A stretch of 64,000 nucleotides of DNA from assembly GCA_950097015.1 (NCBI GenBank), contig CATNEN010000007.1, positions 5,384,001 through 5,448,000 on the forward strand, given 5' to 3'. Under the pieces are notes generated by a model. It ran no database searches. It had not been told where the DNA came from and was given only the letters and a program-made list of their open reading frames with translations. The position numbers and the translations under genes were made by a program. Positions 1 to 32,780 of the stretch are shown one piece after another. Source of the DNA: Macrostomum hystrix. Lineage: Eukaryota; Platyhelminthes; Macrostomidae. Each line of letters starts with the position of its first letter. Position 1 is the first letter of the stretch.

Positions 1-571
1 AGACGAAATCTTCGCAAACACAGGGAGCAGAAGTGAAAGATGGTGACAGAGAGTATAGTATGTCACAGACGATGTGCAATACGTAATCAAAAGAGAAATA
101 AGTGACAAACTAGAGTGCTATCTTAGCATTCGCAATGGAAGAAGACACATCGAGAAACAGGAAAGAAGCCTTAAGTTCTTAATAGCCAGAGTACAATGAG
201 CACAGATTGACAGATTATTAAGGTAAAAAAAATCGAAAGAAAATTTCTTTAACAAAAAGCAACGCAATATTCAATCAAATTAGCATAGTCAGCATGCGGT
301 GACAATAAAATACGGTTAGAAAAATAGACAGAGAAAGTATTTTTTAGACAGAAGCAAGTTTGCTTGCTTACCTGTTGGCACTAGGTGGGTTATTGAAAAA
401 AGCAATAAAATTTCAATAGAATTTTTTCAATTTAATTTCGAGTTTTGACAGCGAAATTATAAAACTTAATCATCAAAATTAGTAGCTCTAAGTGGCATCA
501 TTAAACAAATGGTGCTTATAGATGATTTACCGATGTGAATCAGAATTGTAAAAAATATTGGCCCCCTTATG
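1..571. other. Intronic single-copy DNA at left edge
   Basis: AT-rich sequence inside the last visible calcineurin A intron. I see no exon, RNA gene or repeat in it. The calmodulin-binding exon expected for this gene is not here on the minus strand. Confidence 0.5.
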
Positions 572-1180
572 GGATTGCTAGTCTGACCCTTGGATGAGAT
601 GAAAAGAATGGATTGCTAGTCTAACCCTGGGATGAGATGAAAAGAATGGATTGCTAGTCTAACCCTGGGATGAGATGAAAAGAATGGATTGCTAGTCTAA
701 CCCTGGGATGAGGTGAAGGATGGATTGCTAGTCTGACCCTTGGATGAGATGAAAAGAATGGATTGCTAGTCTAACCCTGGGATGAGGTGAAGGATGGATT
801 GCTAGTCTGACCCTTGGATGAGATGAAAAGAATGGATTGCTAGTCTAACCCTTGGATGAGATGAAAAGAATGGATTGCTAGTCTAACCCTGGGATGAGGT
901 GAAGGATGGATTGCTAGTCTGACCCTTGGATGAGATGAAAAGAATGGATTGCTAGTCTGGCCTTTGGATGAGGTGAAAAGAATGGATTGCTAGTCTGACC
1001 CTTGGATGAGGTGAAAAGAATGGATTGCTAGTCTAACCCTTGGATGAGGTGAAAAGAATGGATTGCTAGTCTGGCCCTTGGATGAGGTGAAAAGAATGGA
1101 TTGCTAGTCTGACCTTTGGATGAGGTGAAAAGAATGGATTGCTAGTCGAACCCTTGGATGAATTAAATAGAATGGATTGC
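572..1180. repeat. Minisatellite, 38-bp unit (35-bp variant), calcineurin A intron 8
   Basis: About 16 head-to-tail copies, each starting GGATTGCTAGTCT and continuing with a CCCTTGGATGAG and AAAAGAAT part. Variants differ at AACC/GACC and by a 3-bp loss (gaggtgaaggat form). The unit is homologous, inverted, to the array at 61860-62606. Confidence 0.93.
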
Positions 1181-1524
1181 AGGCAGTGGAACTATGAAAG
1201 ACGTCAAACAAAAGTTAATCACTAAGAGCTCACAGTGCTTCATTCGCTTATTCGATCTACAAAACTAAGCCTCAACTTAAAAAGCTTAGTGACAAAAAAA
1301 AAATGAAAAACTAGCATTTTCTTATGCAAGGATGCCGGCGCACTGTTGCTGGGGACATCTTACCCTTGGCTGAGCTATTTGAGCCTGAAAGCAAATTCAG
1401 GACTCTAAAATTGATTAAGCCCACGTACTCAAATGAAGGGATTAGCAATTAGTTAAGCTTAGCACTACAGGTGGACACGCGGGACACAAGCCACAGGTAA
1501 AATGAGAAAGTTTAAAACTGGTGG

Positions 1525-3120
1525 CACTCTACTTTCTCTAATCTCGAGATTCTGAAGACTCTACTTTCTCTAATCAGTAGATTCTGAAGACTCTACTTTC
1601 TCTAATCACGAGATTCTGAAGACTCTACTTTCTCTAATCACGAGATTCTGAAGACTCTACTTTCTCTAATCACAAGATTCTAAAGACTCTACTTTCTCTA
1701 ATCACGAGATTCTGAAGACTCTACTTTCTCTAATCACGAGATTCTGAAGACTCTACTTTCTCTAATCACGAGATTCTGAAGACTCTACTTTCTCTAATCA
1801 CGAGATTCTGAAGACTCTACTTTCTCTAATCACGAGATTTTGAAGACTCTACTTTCTCAAATCACGAGATTCTGAAGACTTTACTTTCTCTAATCTCGAG
1901 ATTCTGAAGACTCTACTTTCTCTAATCACGAGATTCTGAAGACTCTACTTTCTCTAATCACGAGATTCTGAAGACTCTACTTTCTCTAATCACGAGATTC
2001 TGAAGACTCTACTTTCTCTAATCACGAGATTCTGAAGACTCTACTTTCTCTAATCACGAGATTCTGAAGACTCTACTTTCTCTAATCACGAGATTCTGAA
2101 GACTCTACTTTCTCTAATCAGTAGATTCTGAAGACTCTACTTTCTCTAATCACGAGTTTCTGAAGACTCTACTTTCTCTAATCAGTAGATTCTGAAGACT
2201 CTACTTTCTCTAATCACGAGATTCTGAAGACTCTACTTTCTCTAATCACGAGATTCTGAAGACTCTACTTTCTCTAATCACGAGATTCTGAAGACTCTAC
2301 TTTCTCTAATCAGTAGATTCTGAAGACTCTACTTTCTCTAATCACGAGATTCTGAAGACTCTACTTTCTCTAATCAGTAGATTCTGAAGACTCTACTTTC
2401 TCTAATCACGAGATTCTGAAGACTCTACTTTCTCTAATCACGAGATTCTGAAGACTCTACTTTCTCTAATCACGAGATTCTGAAGACTCTACTTTCTCTA
2501 ATCACAAGATTCTAAAGACTCTACTTTCTCTAATCAGTAGATTCTGAAGACTCTACTTTCTCTAATCAGTAGATTCTGAAGACTCTACTTTCTCTAATCA
2601 CGAGATTCTGAAGACTCTACTTTCTCAAATCACGAGATTCTGAAGACTCTACTTTCTCTAATCAGTAGATTCTGAAGACTCTACTTTCTCTAATCACGAG
2701 ATTCTGAAGACTCTACTTTCTCTAATCAGTAGATTCTGAAGACTCTACTTTCTCTAATCACGAGATTCTGAAGACTCTACTTTCTCTAATCACGAGATTC
2801 TGAAGACTCTACTTTCTCTAATCACAAGATTCTAAAGACTCTACTTTCTCTAATCAGTAGATTCTGAAGACTCTACTTTCTCTAATCAGTAGATTCTGAA
2901 GACTCTACTTTCTCTAATCACGAGATTCTGAAGACTCTACTTTCTCTAATCACGAGATTCTGAAGACTCTACTTTCTCTAATCACAAGATTCTAAAGACT
3001 CTACTTTCTCTAATCACGAGATTCTGAAGACTCTACTTTCTCTAATCACGAGATTCTGAAGACTCTACTTTCTCTAATCGCGAGATTTTGAAGACTCTAA
3101 TTTTTCTAATAATGAGATTT
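1525..3120. repeat. Minisatellite, 32-bp unit, calcineurin A intron 8
   Basis: About 50 copies of a unit containing CTCTACTTTCTCTAATCACG and AGATTCTGAAGA. Two main alleles, cacgagatt and cagtagatt, are interspersed in blocks, the usual mark of unequal exchange. Copies decay at the right end (3090-3120). Confidence 0.95.
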
Positions 3121-3452
3121 TTTATATCTAGTCTAGTGACACTAACAACTGCAACCTACACGAGACAGATTGTAATGAATTGAAAATAGTATAAAATTCT
3201 TAACAGAAACTAGCAATATGACAAATAAGATCTACTAAACAGTGATAAAAAACTAATTTATAAAAGCAAGAATGTTGCAGTCACCGTGACGCACAAGGGA
3301 ATGGGTACAAAATAAGCGCGGAAATCTTCTTTTATCTAACAGGTAGGCACCGCACTAATGAATCAGGCAGCAGGGCGTATTTCTAAATAACTTCATAAAA
3401 AGTCTTACAGACAGGTAGAAACGGCCTTCAATTTAAGTATCTTCTCACTCAC

Positions 3453-17599
<14,147 letters not shown>

Positions 17600-18164
17600 T
17601 TTGGGAACAAAATCGAATAGAAAGCACAGTTTTGCGATTAACGCGATTTTATGTTTAATTGGAAGTAAAGAACAAAGAAAATAATTTATCTACCAAGTGA
17701 AATCTAGTTTTTAACTTTGAAATTTTACAATAGAGTTGAGACAACTTTTTAAGTAAATTTCAAGAAACTATATATATGCAATTGTGTATAATATGCTCAT
17801 GGTGGTTCTAAATATTACAAATAATGTATTAGACACCCTTTAAAACAAAAGACAACAACTACCATTTCTGCGAAAACATGTGAGCAAAAATAATTTTAAA
17901 TTATCGCGGTTGTGACATTATAACACACGTAAACATACTTGCTCATCTTTATGCTAAACAAGCAATAATGTAAATAATATAAAACAGAGCAAAAAGTTAT
18001 TCAATTATCAATTTACATTCTCACATCGTAATCGTAAAATATTATGGAACGAAACGCAGCAAAACCCGGATTTAATCACGTTAACATGTATGTTGACAAA
18101 CGTAATTTTAATAAAGGACGACTAGCAGCGGCCTATCCAACGGCGTATTAGCAGCGGCTTATTC

Positions 18165-18185
18165 CCCCTTGAATGCTTCAAGGGG
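18165..18185. other. Perfect hairpin
   Basis: CCCCTTGAA, a 3-nt loop, then TTCAAGGGG: a 9-bp perfect stem. It lies about 570 bp upstream of the calcineurin A start codon. Confidence 0.6.
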
Positions 18186-18397
18186 AAATGGGGGGATACA
18201 ACCCGTAGGCGTTCGTTAATTTTTTTTCCTAAATTTTTTGAGTGAAAACTGCAGCATCAAAGTCAGGTTGCAGGGCCAAAGCCAAACTGAAACAAAAGTA
18301 TACCCCGAAATAAAATCCTGGTTTCGCGCCTCACGACTTGACTTACTTGACTTATCTGCAGGGCGGTCCGATGGACACAGCGGGGAGGCGGGGGGCG

Positions 18398-18424
18398 ACT
18401 CCTAGTCGCCTGACGACTAGGAGT
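18398..18424. other. Perfect hairpin
   Basis: ACTCCTAGTCG, loop CCTGA, then CGACTAGGAGT: an 11-bp perfect stem, set in GC-rich sequence unlike its AT-rich surroundings. Confidence 0.6.
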
Positions 18425-20704
18425 TCTCGTCTTTATGGTCCTTAAATTTAAACCACGAGAGGCTTCTTGTGCATACCCTGGACAAACAACAAGAATAGGC
18501 CTAATACATGTTCAGCGGCAATAAATTGCATCCCCTAATGGCCAGCCAATTACGAACCGCAGTACCAATTGTCTCCGACAGCTCCTTGATCGTACAAAGC
18601 AATTATTAATATAAAATACAATTAATATATAAATCCAGTTTACTGTATTATTATGGCTTCATGTCTTCTGTTGTAGCGTGCTGAGCATTATAGCCCTGAA
18701 TATAGTTGAAACTTAAGGATGTATCACACTCTACCAAACTCGAACCAATTCGACTTGACCAGTCGCTACTGTCCCCGGCAAAATTATATATTACAGGGCC
18801 AAATTTTAGCTGAAGCTGTGAGAATGTGAGTACGCCTTGTTTCAGTTCCCCGGGCTATTACCTATTATAGTGCAGAGCTGCGCTTAACGTAAGTATTGTA
18901 GATATCATCAAATATTATTAGATAAAATTGAATGTCTGCAAACAGTTAGCAATACTTAAACATCCGCTATTGAAGCACTCTCGGAGCTTTAACGTTCGGC
19001 ATGCAGCGCGATTACACAAGTGGGAACGTATACCAGCAAAAGAATAATATTTTACTAGAGCATGTAAATGGCTGAATCTTCTAAACCTTGTCAAGAGACC
19101 TTGAAGCTGGATCCAGGTGTCTGAGAGAAGTAGCTAATAGTTACTGAAACGGATCAATATAATTAAGATTATTTGCATGTTCGTGATTTTGCTCCTTTTT
19201 TAATTTGCCTTTATGTAGTAGTTGAATATTCCTACCGTATTTTTCTTTTTAAAATTTACGCGAAAAGTAAGAAATTTTATATTTGTTTAAATGCACCGAA
19301 TTGTTATAATGCACCGGGGAACCACCCCTCCACTCTAGTATATATACACACGTATTTCGGGAGGAGAAAACTCAACTTGCAGACGTCGTTCTCAAAGTTC
19401 TAAAAAGAGACAAAGTTTCCAAAACTTGTTAGTTCTTTATGAAGCTGGAAAGCTATAAATTTAGACGAGCAATTCGTATTGAATAGAGAAGCAAAAGAAG
19501 GGTTAATGGATCCGAATTAAGTGTTTAAAAGCCTGTAAAGGGTGTGATAAGGGAATTACCTGTAAAAGGAGTGCATTTGATAAATAAGCCTGTAAAGGGT
19601 GAGGAAAAGAAACAGTGATTTCCATAAGTGAGTGCGTGGGAACTGATACCCTCCGATCCATTGGAAGCCCTGTATTGGGACTGGAAATTTAATAAGACTG
19701 TGTGTTACTAGTATAACCAGTGCAGAATAAGTAATTCATACATGAGTTATTCATATTAATAAGATAGAAGGTGTCTTACCGCTCGGACACTCACATGCTA
19801 CCATAGAGTTAACAAATACTCTAATATAAGAATTATATGTGTTATATTGGTTGTAATAATTAGTATTATCAGTAGGATTTAAAATAATAATAAAAGAGAC
19901 CTACGACAACTTGGTAACAGCTGTAAAATATTAGTAAAATAGCCCTCCAACATTTATGAGGTGAAATATTTACTAAGGACGAGTCGAAACTTACTCGTGT
20001 ACATCTACAGAAGGCTAGGTTGAAAGTTCTCCTTTCACAACCTACTAGTCTTAAATGTGCCTGGACATTTCATAGCAAACAAATAGAAGTTACTACACAA
20101 AAAATATTTTTTGTGTAGAAAGTCAGGTACTGCACGGAACTATGCAGCAATATTTAATCTGATTATAATGTATTTAAACTTTATATTATAAGCTATTTTA
20201 TACTACATAACACAGATGCTGAACTGAATGAATTTGAAAATGAATAGCCATTTTATAGACACAGAGCTATAGCAATCTTGCACTCTTCTTATTAACGAGA
20301 TAGCGATTATTTAAAAAAGTAAAAAATTATTTTCCTAGAACCCAAATAAAAACTATTTTATAAAAAGAAAAATGTATATGCCAGAACTGTGCTTCTACCG
20401 TTGTGTGAGCTTGTGGTCGTATCAAACGGCATATTCAATTATACATTTTAAAGGCTAAATCACTTCACTTTGCCACTTTGCAAAGGCCTGGTTGTGCTTC
20501 TGTGGTGTAAAATGTTTATTCGTAGGCCTATCATACAAATTCCTGATCGGACAAAAATAGGCTACCTAGCTATGCAATGAAGGCAAATTTGTTCATATAG
20601 TTTTATTTATATATTTTCGCCATTCTTACTCATTCTTTACTCAGCGCAAATGTTTTTTTGTTAGCATAGTTTACTAAACAACCTAAATAACTGACATTTA
20701 AAAA

Positions 20705-22260
20705 ATGGCTTTCCATATTTATGGCAAAGATGATGCAACAAATGACTTTCAAAATGACAAGCCAAATGGTCAACAACACCAAACAAACAACAGGATCAGC
20801 AACCCTGACAGAGCTTGGATTATTGGAGCTTTTGAACAAGGAGAAGATTTTGTTGAATTGGCCAAACAAAGGGAGGTGCCAAACAAATTAAATTGGACCA
20901 AGAAATTCAAGCATCATTGAAGGTCAGGTCAAGACAAATCCAATCATTGCATTTAAGCAATTGAATGCCACCCTTAGGCTAAACTTTCCCACCTAAGCAC
21001 AAGTGAGCTGTTTGGAGTTGGAGTCGGAGCTATTTTTACCGGAAGTGCTTATTCCCACGGTCCCGTGCCGATAATTTTAATTTTATCCACACGGATCCGT
21101 GCCGATAATTTTCTGCTTATCCACACGGCAGCTTATATGAATGGTTTCCGCGCATTTCGGTGCCTGTGCTTTTCGGTGCCGAGCGTTTCGGTGCCCGGTC
21201 TTGCTTTTCGGTCCCCATCCAATTTTGCATTGTCAGTCAGTAAAGCGCTTTATTACTGATGATAAACAATACTTAAATACAAATTGTGGCTAATATGCCT
21301 GTCCTTGCGCGTTTATTATCCTTTGTTTTTTTCTACCGTTTGAAAGCTTACGTTTCTGAGAAACACTGCTAAAATGTAATTTGCTCCATTGCCTTTTGAA
21401 TGTACACAACGCAAAGTCGACAAATCGACAATCTGACATTAATGTTGGTTAATGAATGTGTAGGTCGAAATGTAGAACACAGTCGTAACACACTGGCAAC
21501 TTTGTCGATCTATTGGCTCGAGGGTTCAACAAAACGTTCAAACCCGAAAGGGCTTTGTTTCAAAAAAACAGAACCGTGTGGATAAAATTGAAATTAACGG
21601 CACGGCATATATAAAGAGTTGTAGACCTATTCATACAAGCTGCCGTGCGGATAAGCAGAAAATTATCGGCACGGATCCGTGTGGATAAAATTAAAATTAT
21701 CGGCACGGGACCATGGGAATAAGCTCTGCCATTTTTACCACTAAGTTAGCAAGGATCTTCCTATTGTATGAAATGCTCCAAAGGTTTTTGAAGCATGCAT
21801 TGAGTTCTACAACTGGCTTTGTTCAGCAGAGGTTGTTAGTAACCTCAAAATCTACTTTCATGAGTTTGGCTTTGACATGTGGCTTCAATGATCACAAGGA
21901 AAGGCTTGTTGTCGTGAGCATATTTACCAACAGGTTGGTTTGCAAAAGGGGTTGTGCATCACTGTTTGCGCAGCTGTCACCCCTTCAATTGGAGTAGTCC
22001 ACTTCCAGACCTACAACAGGGGCATGAGCAAAAGAAAGGTTTGGAGAGTTTTTGCACATCATCATTGGCAACTTTCAAACTGCATTTCCCAGACTGAATT
22101 GTAAATTGGTCATTGACACTTTCACCCCATAATTATGCCAAAGACTACAAGATTCTAGGCAATGTCAAAATCAAATGCCTGCTACCATATTGCCCTTTCC
22201 TCACGCCTGTAGAGAACTTGATGAAAATTCGGTTTTTATCTGTGAATTTCTACACATGAA
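20705..22260 (+). pseudogene. Degenerate IS630/Tc1-like DDE transposase, interrupted by a nested transposon
   Basis: The 5' part has an HTH-like stretch (NPDRAWIIGAFEQGEDFVEL, then AKQ). After the 690-bp insert at 21041-21730, frame-shifted pieces read KIYFHEFGFDMWL, then CITVCAAVTPSIGVVHFQ, then CLLPYCPFLTPVENLM. These correspond to the DE-GFN-W strand, the AVS-GLVH strand and the LPPYSPFLNPIEN motif of IS630-type transposases. Several stops and frameshifts show it is dead. Terminal inverted repeats of the host element were not located. The family call rests on motif resemblance only. Confidence 0.68.
21032..21739. mobile_element. Non-autonomous DNA transposon: 690 bp, ~102-bp TIRs, 9-bp target duplication
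   Basis: The element spans 21041-21730. Its ends are long inverted repeats beginning GGAAGTGCTTATTCCCACGG on the left and, inverted, GGCAGAGCTTATTCCCATGG on the right. They align without gaps for about 102 bp with five mismatches. The perfect 9-bp direct repeat ATTTTTACC flanks it at 21032-21040 and 21731-21739. Inside the TIR the motif GTGCCGATAATTTT occurs twice. The interior has TTTCGGTGCC repeats and no credible ORF. A 9-bp duplication fits Mutator-like elements, but the superfamily is not proven. Confidence 0.85.
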
Positions 22261-25142
22261 AATTCCAAAATAATGCATACACTCCAGCAAAATCAAAAGT
22301 TCTCAGTGATCTACCAGCATCTTCCTTGTTTAGGAAATTTTGAGGAAACATTGATATGCATGCAATTAGTGTCTCTAAGTGATCTTAATCATAAATTCAG
22401 TACAAAAATGAACACACGTACAAAAGCAATTAATGCTTACACTTTTTTAACTAAGTTTAGAGGGTATATACAATTTCTTACCAATCAATTTTGTCAATTC
22501 CATGACTTTCGGATGTGAAAAATCACAGACAGCATTTTGATCTTGTGTCTGTTTAATAGTTTTCTGGGCTAACTGAGCTTTTTCTCAATAGACAAGAAAG
22601 CTCTAGTTTCTTCTAACAACTTGTCAGCAGCTGTGTCTTGTCTAAATCTGCTTCCTCCTGAATGTCATGCAATTCTGGATAACAATTCTTGAGGTGCAAG
22701 AGCATTCTGCTGTTTGAAGATTTAGGCTAATCCTTTCCTTGAGGCACTAATTCTTTCTACACTCCTTATTGAGACTTACTCTGACTTACTCCTTACTTAG
22801 AGCAAGTCAGATGATACTTAAAATATTGATGTGCAGTAGCCCTTATTTTAGTCATGCTAAGGTTGTATTATTAAAGCAATTATATGATTTGCATTTTGAC
22901 TACCTCTTACAACTTCTGTTTAGGTAAGCCTGCAGTGAGTGTTGTGAACTGGGTCATATTTTGGGCATTACACTCTAACAAAAGTGAATCTCATACCAAC
23001 TATAACTTACAACAAAACATAGCATAAAGTTTCAGTGTAAGTAATACATGGCTGTAGAAACACTAAGAAATATAAAAGTTTGAAAAAATAATATCTATAA
23101 TTTGAAATTCTAAATTTCAGACTAAAATTAAATCAAAATTTCAGACTGTAAAAAGTGAAAGCATATAGTTTTAAATGTAAATCTAACCTAAAAATGTTAT
23201 TAAATGACCATACAAATAGGCAGAAAATCTGTGAATATTTTTATCAAGTTAGAAAAAATATATTTAAAGGTGGAACTTGAGTTAAACTAATTTCATTGTT
23301 TAGTTTTATTATATACTTTAAATGTAAAATAATACTTTTTAATAAAACTTCTAGTTTTCAATATCAGCATTTAGTGGCTTGTACAATTTCTAGAAAATTA
23401 AAAATTATGACAAATAGTTTTCTGTTTAAATAAAGAAGTTCAGAAAAAATCTAGTTATATTTCAGTATATAACTTAATTTTGTTTTGAATACCATAATCT
23501 GCATGTATAGGTACTTAATAGAATATTGACCTTTGCTTTGATTGGCTGTTTTATGGAGTTAAAAATATGTTTATGCTATAGACTAGACTTTATTTACAAC
23601 TTATTTCAATTATACTTAGTAGTAAGTCAACAAACTGCTAACTATTCTCAAATGTTTATAATTTAACTCAATTGCAAGTAAATTTGATTATCAAATAATG
23701 CTACTTTCAAGTCCTTAATATATCCTAGGTACTATTTTTTATTAGGGACTTTTTCAAGGAAATTGCATATATATAATAATATTTTATTAGCATGCAACTC
23801 TGTCCATAGTTACTCATAAAAATATAATGCCTTCTGCAACATCCAACTATTGGTTACATTGGTTCCACATGGTCTTAGGGTTGTAGGTTATTGAGTATTG
23901 TCACATTATTGACAATTGAACATCTATTCATTTTATGCATGTCGGTGGCAAATTTTGAATGAATAAAAACTCCTGTAGATAGTATCTATCTAAGAAAGCT
24001 AGCTACTACTAAGGAAGTACTATATGCTGGAAACAGTTTTTATTGTTATAAATTCTGACTAAATTTGATAGACTTCTAAGTTTATAAAGAAAATTAAAAT
24101 TTTAACTCCACTTTTAATTGTTCTGTAAAGTGTTGCTGCTTCTCTAGATGGCTAGATGCTGATTATAGTAAAACTGTTGTATGTCGAATCATTATTAATC
24201 TTACAGCCCAAAGAGGAATTCGTTCTGAGGTTTTTTACCCTTTGGATACATGTTTTAATGAAAATTTGTTTTCGGAGAAATATGAAAATGTTGGTAATTT
24301 AAAGGGCTGATTAAAACTATACAGTCAGCTGTTTAGCATTGAATATAGTTTATTTTTCAAGGGTGTTATCTGTACCTGTAATGCAACCCCATGACCCATG
24401 TTTTAGTATCAGTGCAAGTAGTATAGTCCAGTCTAGCCTAACCAAAGTTAGTGCACAACTGTGGGCGCAGAAAGGGCAATTGTTTGAAAAATGAACTTAA
24501 TCTTTTAAAGATTGTTAGTGTGGGTGGGCGTTGGCCTCTGGTCTCTCTTAGCCATTATTTCCTAATCTAGTCAATTTTGCCGCTTTCATTTCTATGAAAT
24601 TTAAGTACCCACAGTGTGTTTTTTCATCTCTATCTTCTTCTATTTCCTTTCCTCACTGCTCGTGCTCGTCTCCACTTTTAAGTGTCTGTTTGCTAAAGAA
24701 TATAGGCAAGCTGTCAGTTTGATGAGAAATCAAGTCTCAATTGAGATGATAAGTGCCCATTTATGCATTCTTTTGCTTATTTTAAAAGCTCCGTTTATGC
24801 GAATGTTAGTTGATGGCTAAATAAAGCTAGTTTAGTTCGCAGAGCAATAGAGAGGAAAGGGAGGCTGCATGTCTGAAGATCGCTTTCAGATTCCGCAGCG
24901 GTGGAAGAGCTTCGGTTAGTTTTGCTTTTGGACAGCCCAGAAAAGGGCCTTGTGTCTACTAGAATCAGAAATCTTTAGCAGAAAGTCTTCTCTACCTTCC
25001 TTTCCTAGCACCCACCCCATACCCCGTCCAATGTCTGTCTGTCTCATTTGTATATTTGGCTGCGTGAGCGCATATTAGCAGCCGGGAGTGCAGAGTTAAG
25101 CTTAGCGAGGCGGCGGGCAGCGGGTGTTCGCGACTAATTTTC
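22261..25142. other. Intergenic AT-rich DNA upstream of the kinase gene
   Basis: No gene, array or clear element seen. This is the proximal upstream region of the plus-strand kinase gene and is free of minisatellites. Confidence 0.45.
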
Positions 25143-25153
25143 TATATATAAAG
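25143..25153 (+). promoter_or_regulatory. Candidate TATA box of the GCK-IV kinase gene
   Basis: TATATATAAAG lies about 195 bp upstream of the start codon at 25348. It would predict transcription starting near 25175 and a 5' UTR of about 170 bp. Sequence match only. Confidence 0.45.
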
Positions 25154-25299
25154 CTAAAACGCTGCTAACTTTAGATCTTACGCCTCGCCCAAAGAAACTA
25201 CAAGAATTAAAATATTCTCTCCCGCTACCATTTGTTTCTGCTTTCCAACAAAAGGCCGCCGAATCTCATACAAGAGCTCGCTAGTGCAAAGATAGCTGA

Positions 25300-31056
<5,757 letters not shown>

Positions 31057-31677
31057 TTGCTAGAGTTGCTGTTCGTCACTCTGAAGTTTTGCGGCTGAAG
31101 ATTCGAACAAAACTACTAATGATAAAATAGGCAATTCACGAAACAATGAGTCCTAAAAGTGCACCGAAATTGTATAATATTATTAATTGTTTAAAGCCTG
31201 GTGTGATCGTTCAATTATGTATCAACGCTAATTGAGAGTTAATACAGAATCAATTATTACGTAGCATAGATAAAACAGCGCTTGCTATTTTGTTGTGCTT
31301 GTCCATCCAATCCCATGCTTGTTTTATCTATTTTTGTTGTTTTTTTGTCTCTGTTTTGGCTAATCCGCTGTATTTAAACGCTTTGTGCTGTCTTATGCAA
31401 TTCGAAATTCCTTTCAGCAATTTCTGCTTTGTGACTCCCAGTTTCTTGTTGGAATGTTTTGCTTTGGCTTCACCTTTGCACGCTGAAAGAGTAAAGTAAA
31501 TAATATTTGTAAATATATGCTCCGTTAATGCCGTTTAGACTTCGTCCATCGCTTGTTGTCTGATAAGCCTTTTATTGAGTTTCTGCTTATTTTTATCTTG
31601 TGGTGCAGCTTAAGCAACAGAACGAAATTTTGATTGCTATCCTTTGTTAATAATCTAAGACATCTAGGTCATTAGTC
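31057..31677. other. 3' flank of the kinase gene
   Basis: Likely 3' UTR, then intergenic. No canonical AATAAA signal is close to the stop. No other feature seen. Confidence 0.4.
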
Positions 31678-32780
31678 TCCTTTCTCACCTTAATCCTCTC
31701 GATTCTCACCTTAATCCTCTCGATTCTCACTTTATCCTCTTGATTCTCACCTTAATCCTCTCGATTCTCACCTTAATCCTCTCGATTCTCACCTTAATCC
31801 TCTCGATTCTCACTTTATCCTCTTGATTCTCACCTTAATCCTCTCGATTCTCACCTTAATCCTCTCGATTCTCACCTTAATCCTCTCGATTCTCACTTTA
31901 TCCTCTTGATTCTCACCTTAATCCTCTCGATTCTCACCTTAATCCTCTCGATTCTAACTTTATCCTCTCGATTCTCACCTTAATCCTCTCGATTCTCACT
32001 TTATCCTCTTGATTCTCACCTTAATCCTCTCGATTCTCACCTTAATCCTCTCGATTCTCACCTTAATCCTCTCGATTCTCACTTTATCCTCTTGATTCTC
32101 ACCTTAATCCTCTCGATTCTCACTTTATCCTCTCGATTCTCACCTTAATCCTCTCGATTCTCACCTTAATCCTCTCGATTCTCACCTTAATCCTCTCGAT
32201 TCTCACCTCAATCCTCTGCATTCTCACCTTAATCCTCTGCTTTCTCATCTTAATCCTCTCCATTCTTACCTTAATCCTCTCGATTCTCACCTTAATCCTC
32301 TGCTTTCTCATCTTAATCCTCTCCATTCTTACCTTAATCCTTTCATTTCTCACCTTAATCCTCTCGATTCTCACCTTAATCCTCTCGATTCTCACCTTAA
32401 TCCTCTCGATTCTCACTTTATCCTCTTGATTCTCACCTTAATCCTCTCGATTCTCACTTTATCCTCTCGATTCTCACCTTAATCCTCTCGATTCTCACCT
32501 TAATCCTCTCGATTCTCACCTTAATCCTCTCGATTCTCACCTCAATCCTCTGCATTCTCACCTTAATCCTCTGCTTTCTCATCTTAATCCTCTCCATTCT
32601 TACCTTGATCCTCTGCTTTCTCACCTTAATCCTCTGCTTTCTCATCTTAATCCTCTCCATTCTTACCTTAATCCTTTCATTTCTCACCTTAATCCTCTGC
32701 TTTCTCATCTTAATCCTCTCCATTCTCACCTTAATCCTCTGCATTCTCACCTTAGTCCTCTGCAATATCATCTAAATATC
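31678..32780. repeat. Minisatellite, 21-bp unit, 3' of kinase gene
   Basis: About 52 copies of TTCTCACCTTAATCCTCTCG plus A, with CTGCATT, CTGCTTT and CTCCATT variants in the right half. The reverse-strand open frame (RIERIKVRIERIKV-like) is repeat translation. Confidence 0.94.

Larger units (their letters stand above)
17600..21031. other. Divergent intergenic DNA upstream of calcineurin A
   Basis: AT-rich, with no minisatellites. It should hold the calcineurin A promoter. Two perfect hairpins occur at 18165-18185 and 18398-18424. The direct repeat GCCTGTAAAGGGTG occurs twice near 19530-19600. The start of a dead transposase lies at 20705. No other gene is recognised. Confidence 0.5.

Noticed and set aside
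572-3120. CRISPR array
   Set aside because: Repeats are head-to-tail without unique spacers, and the context is an intron of an animal gene.
19500-20110. LTR retrotransposon remnant (AATAAAAGAG, then TGGTAACAGC as a primer-binding-like site)
   Set aside because: No second LTR, no TSD and no gag/pol coding sequence, and the putative primer site matches no tRNA end I can name.
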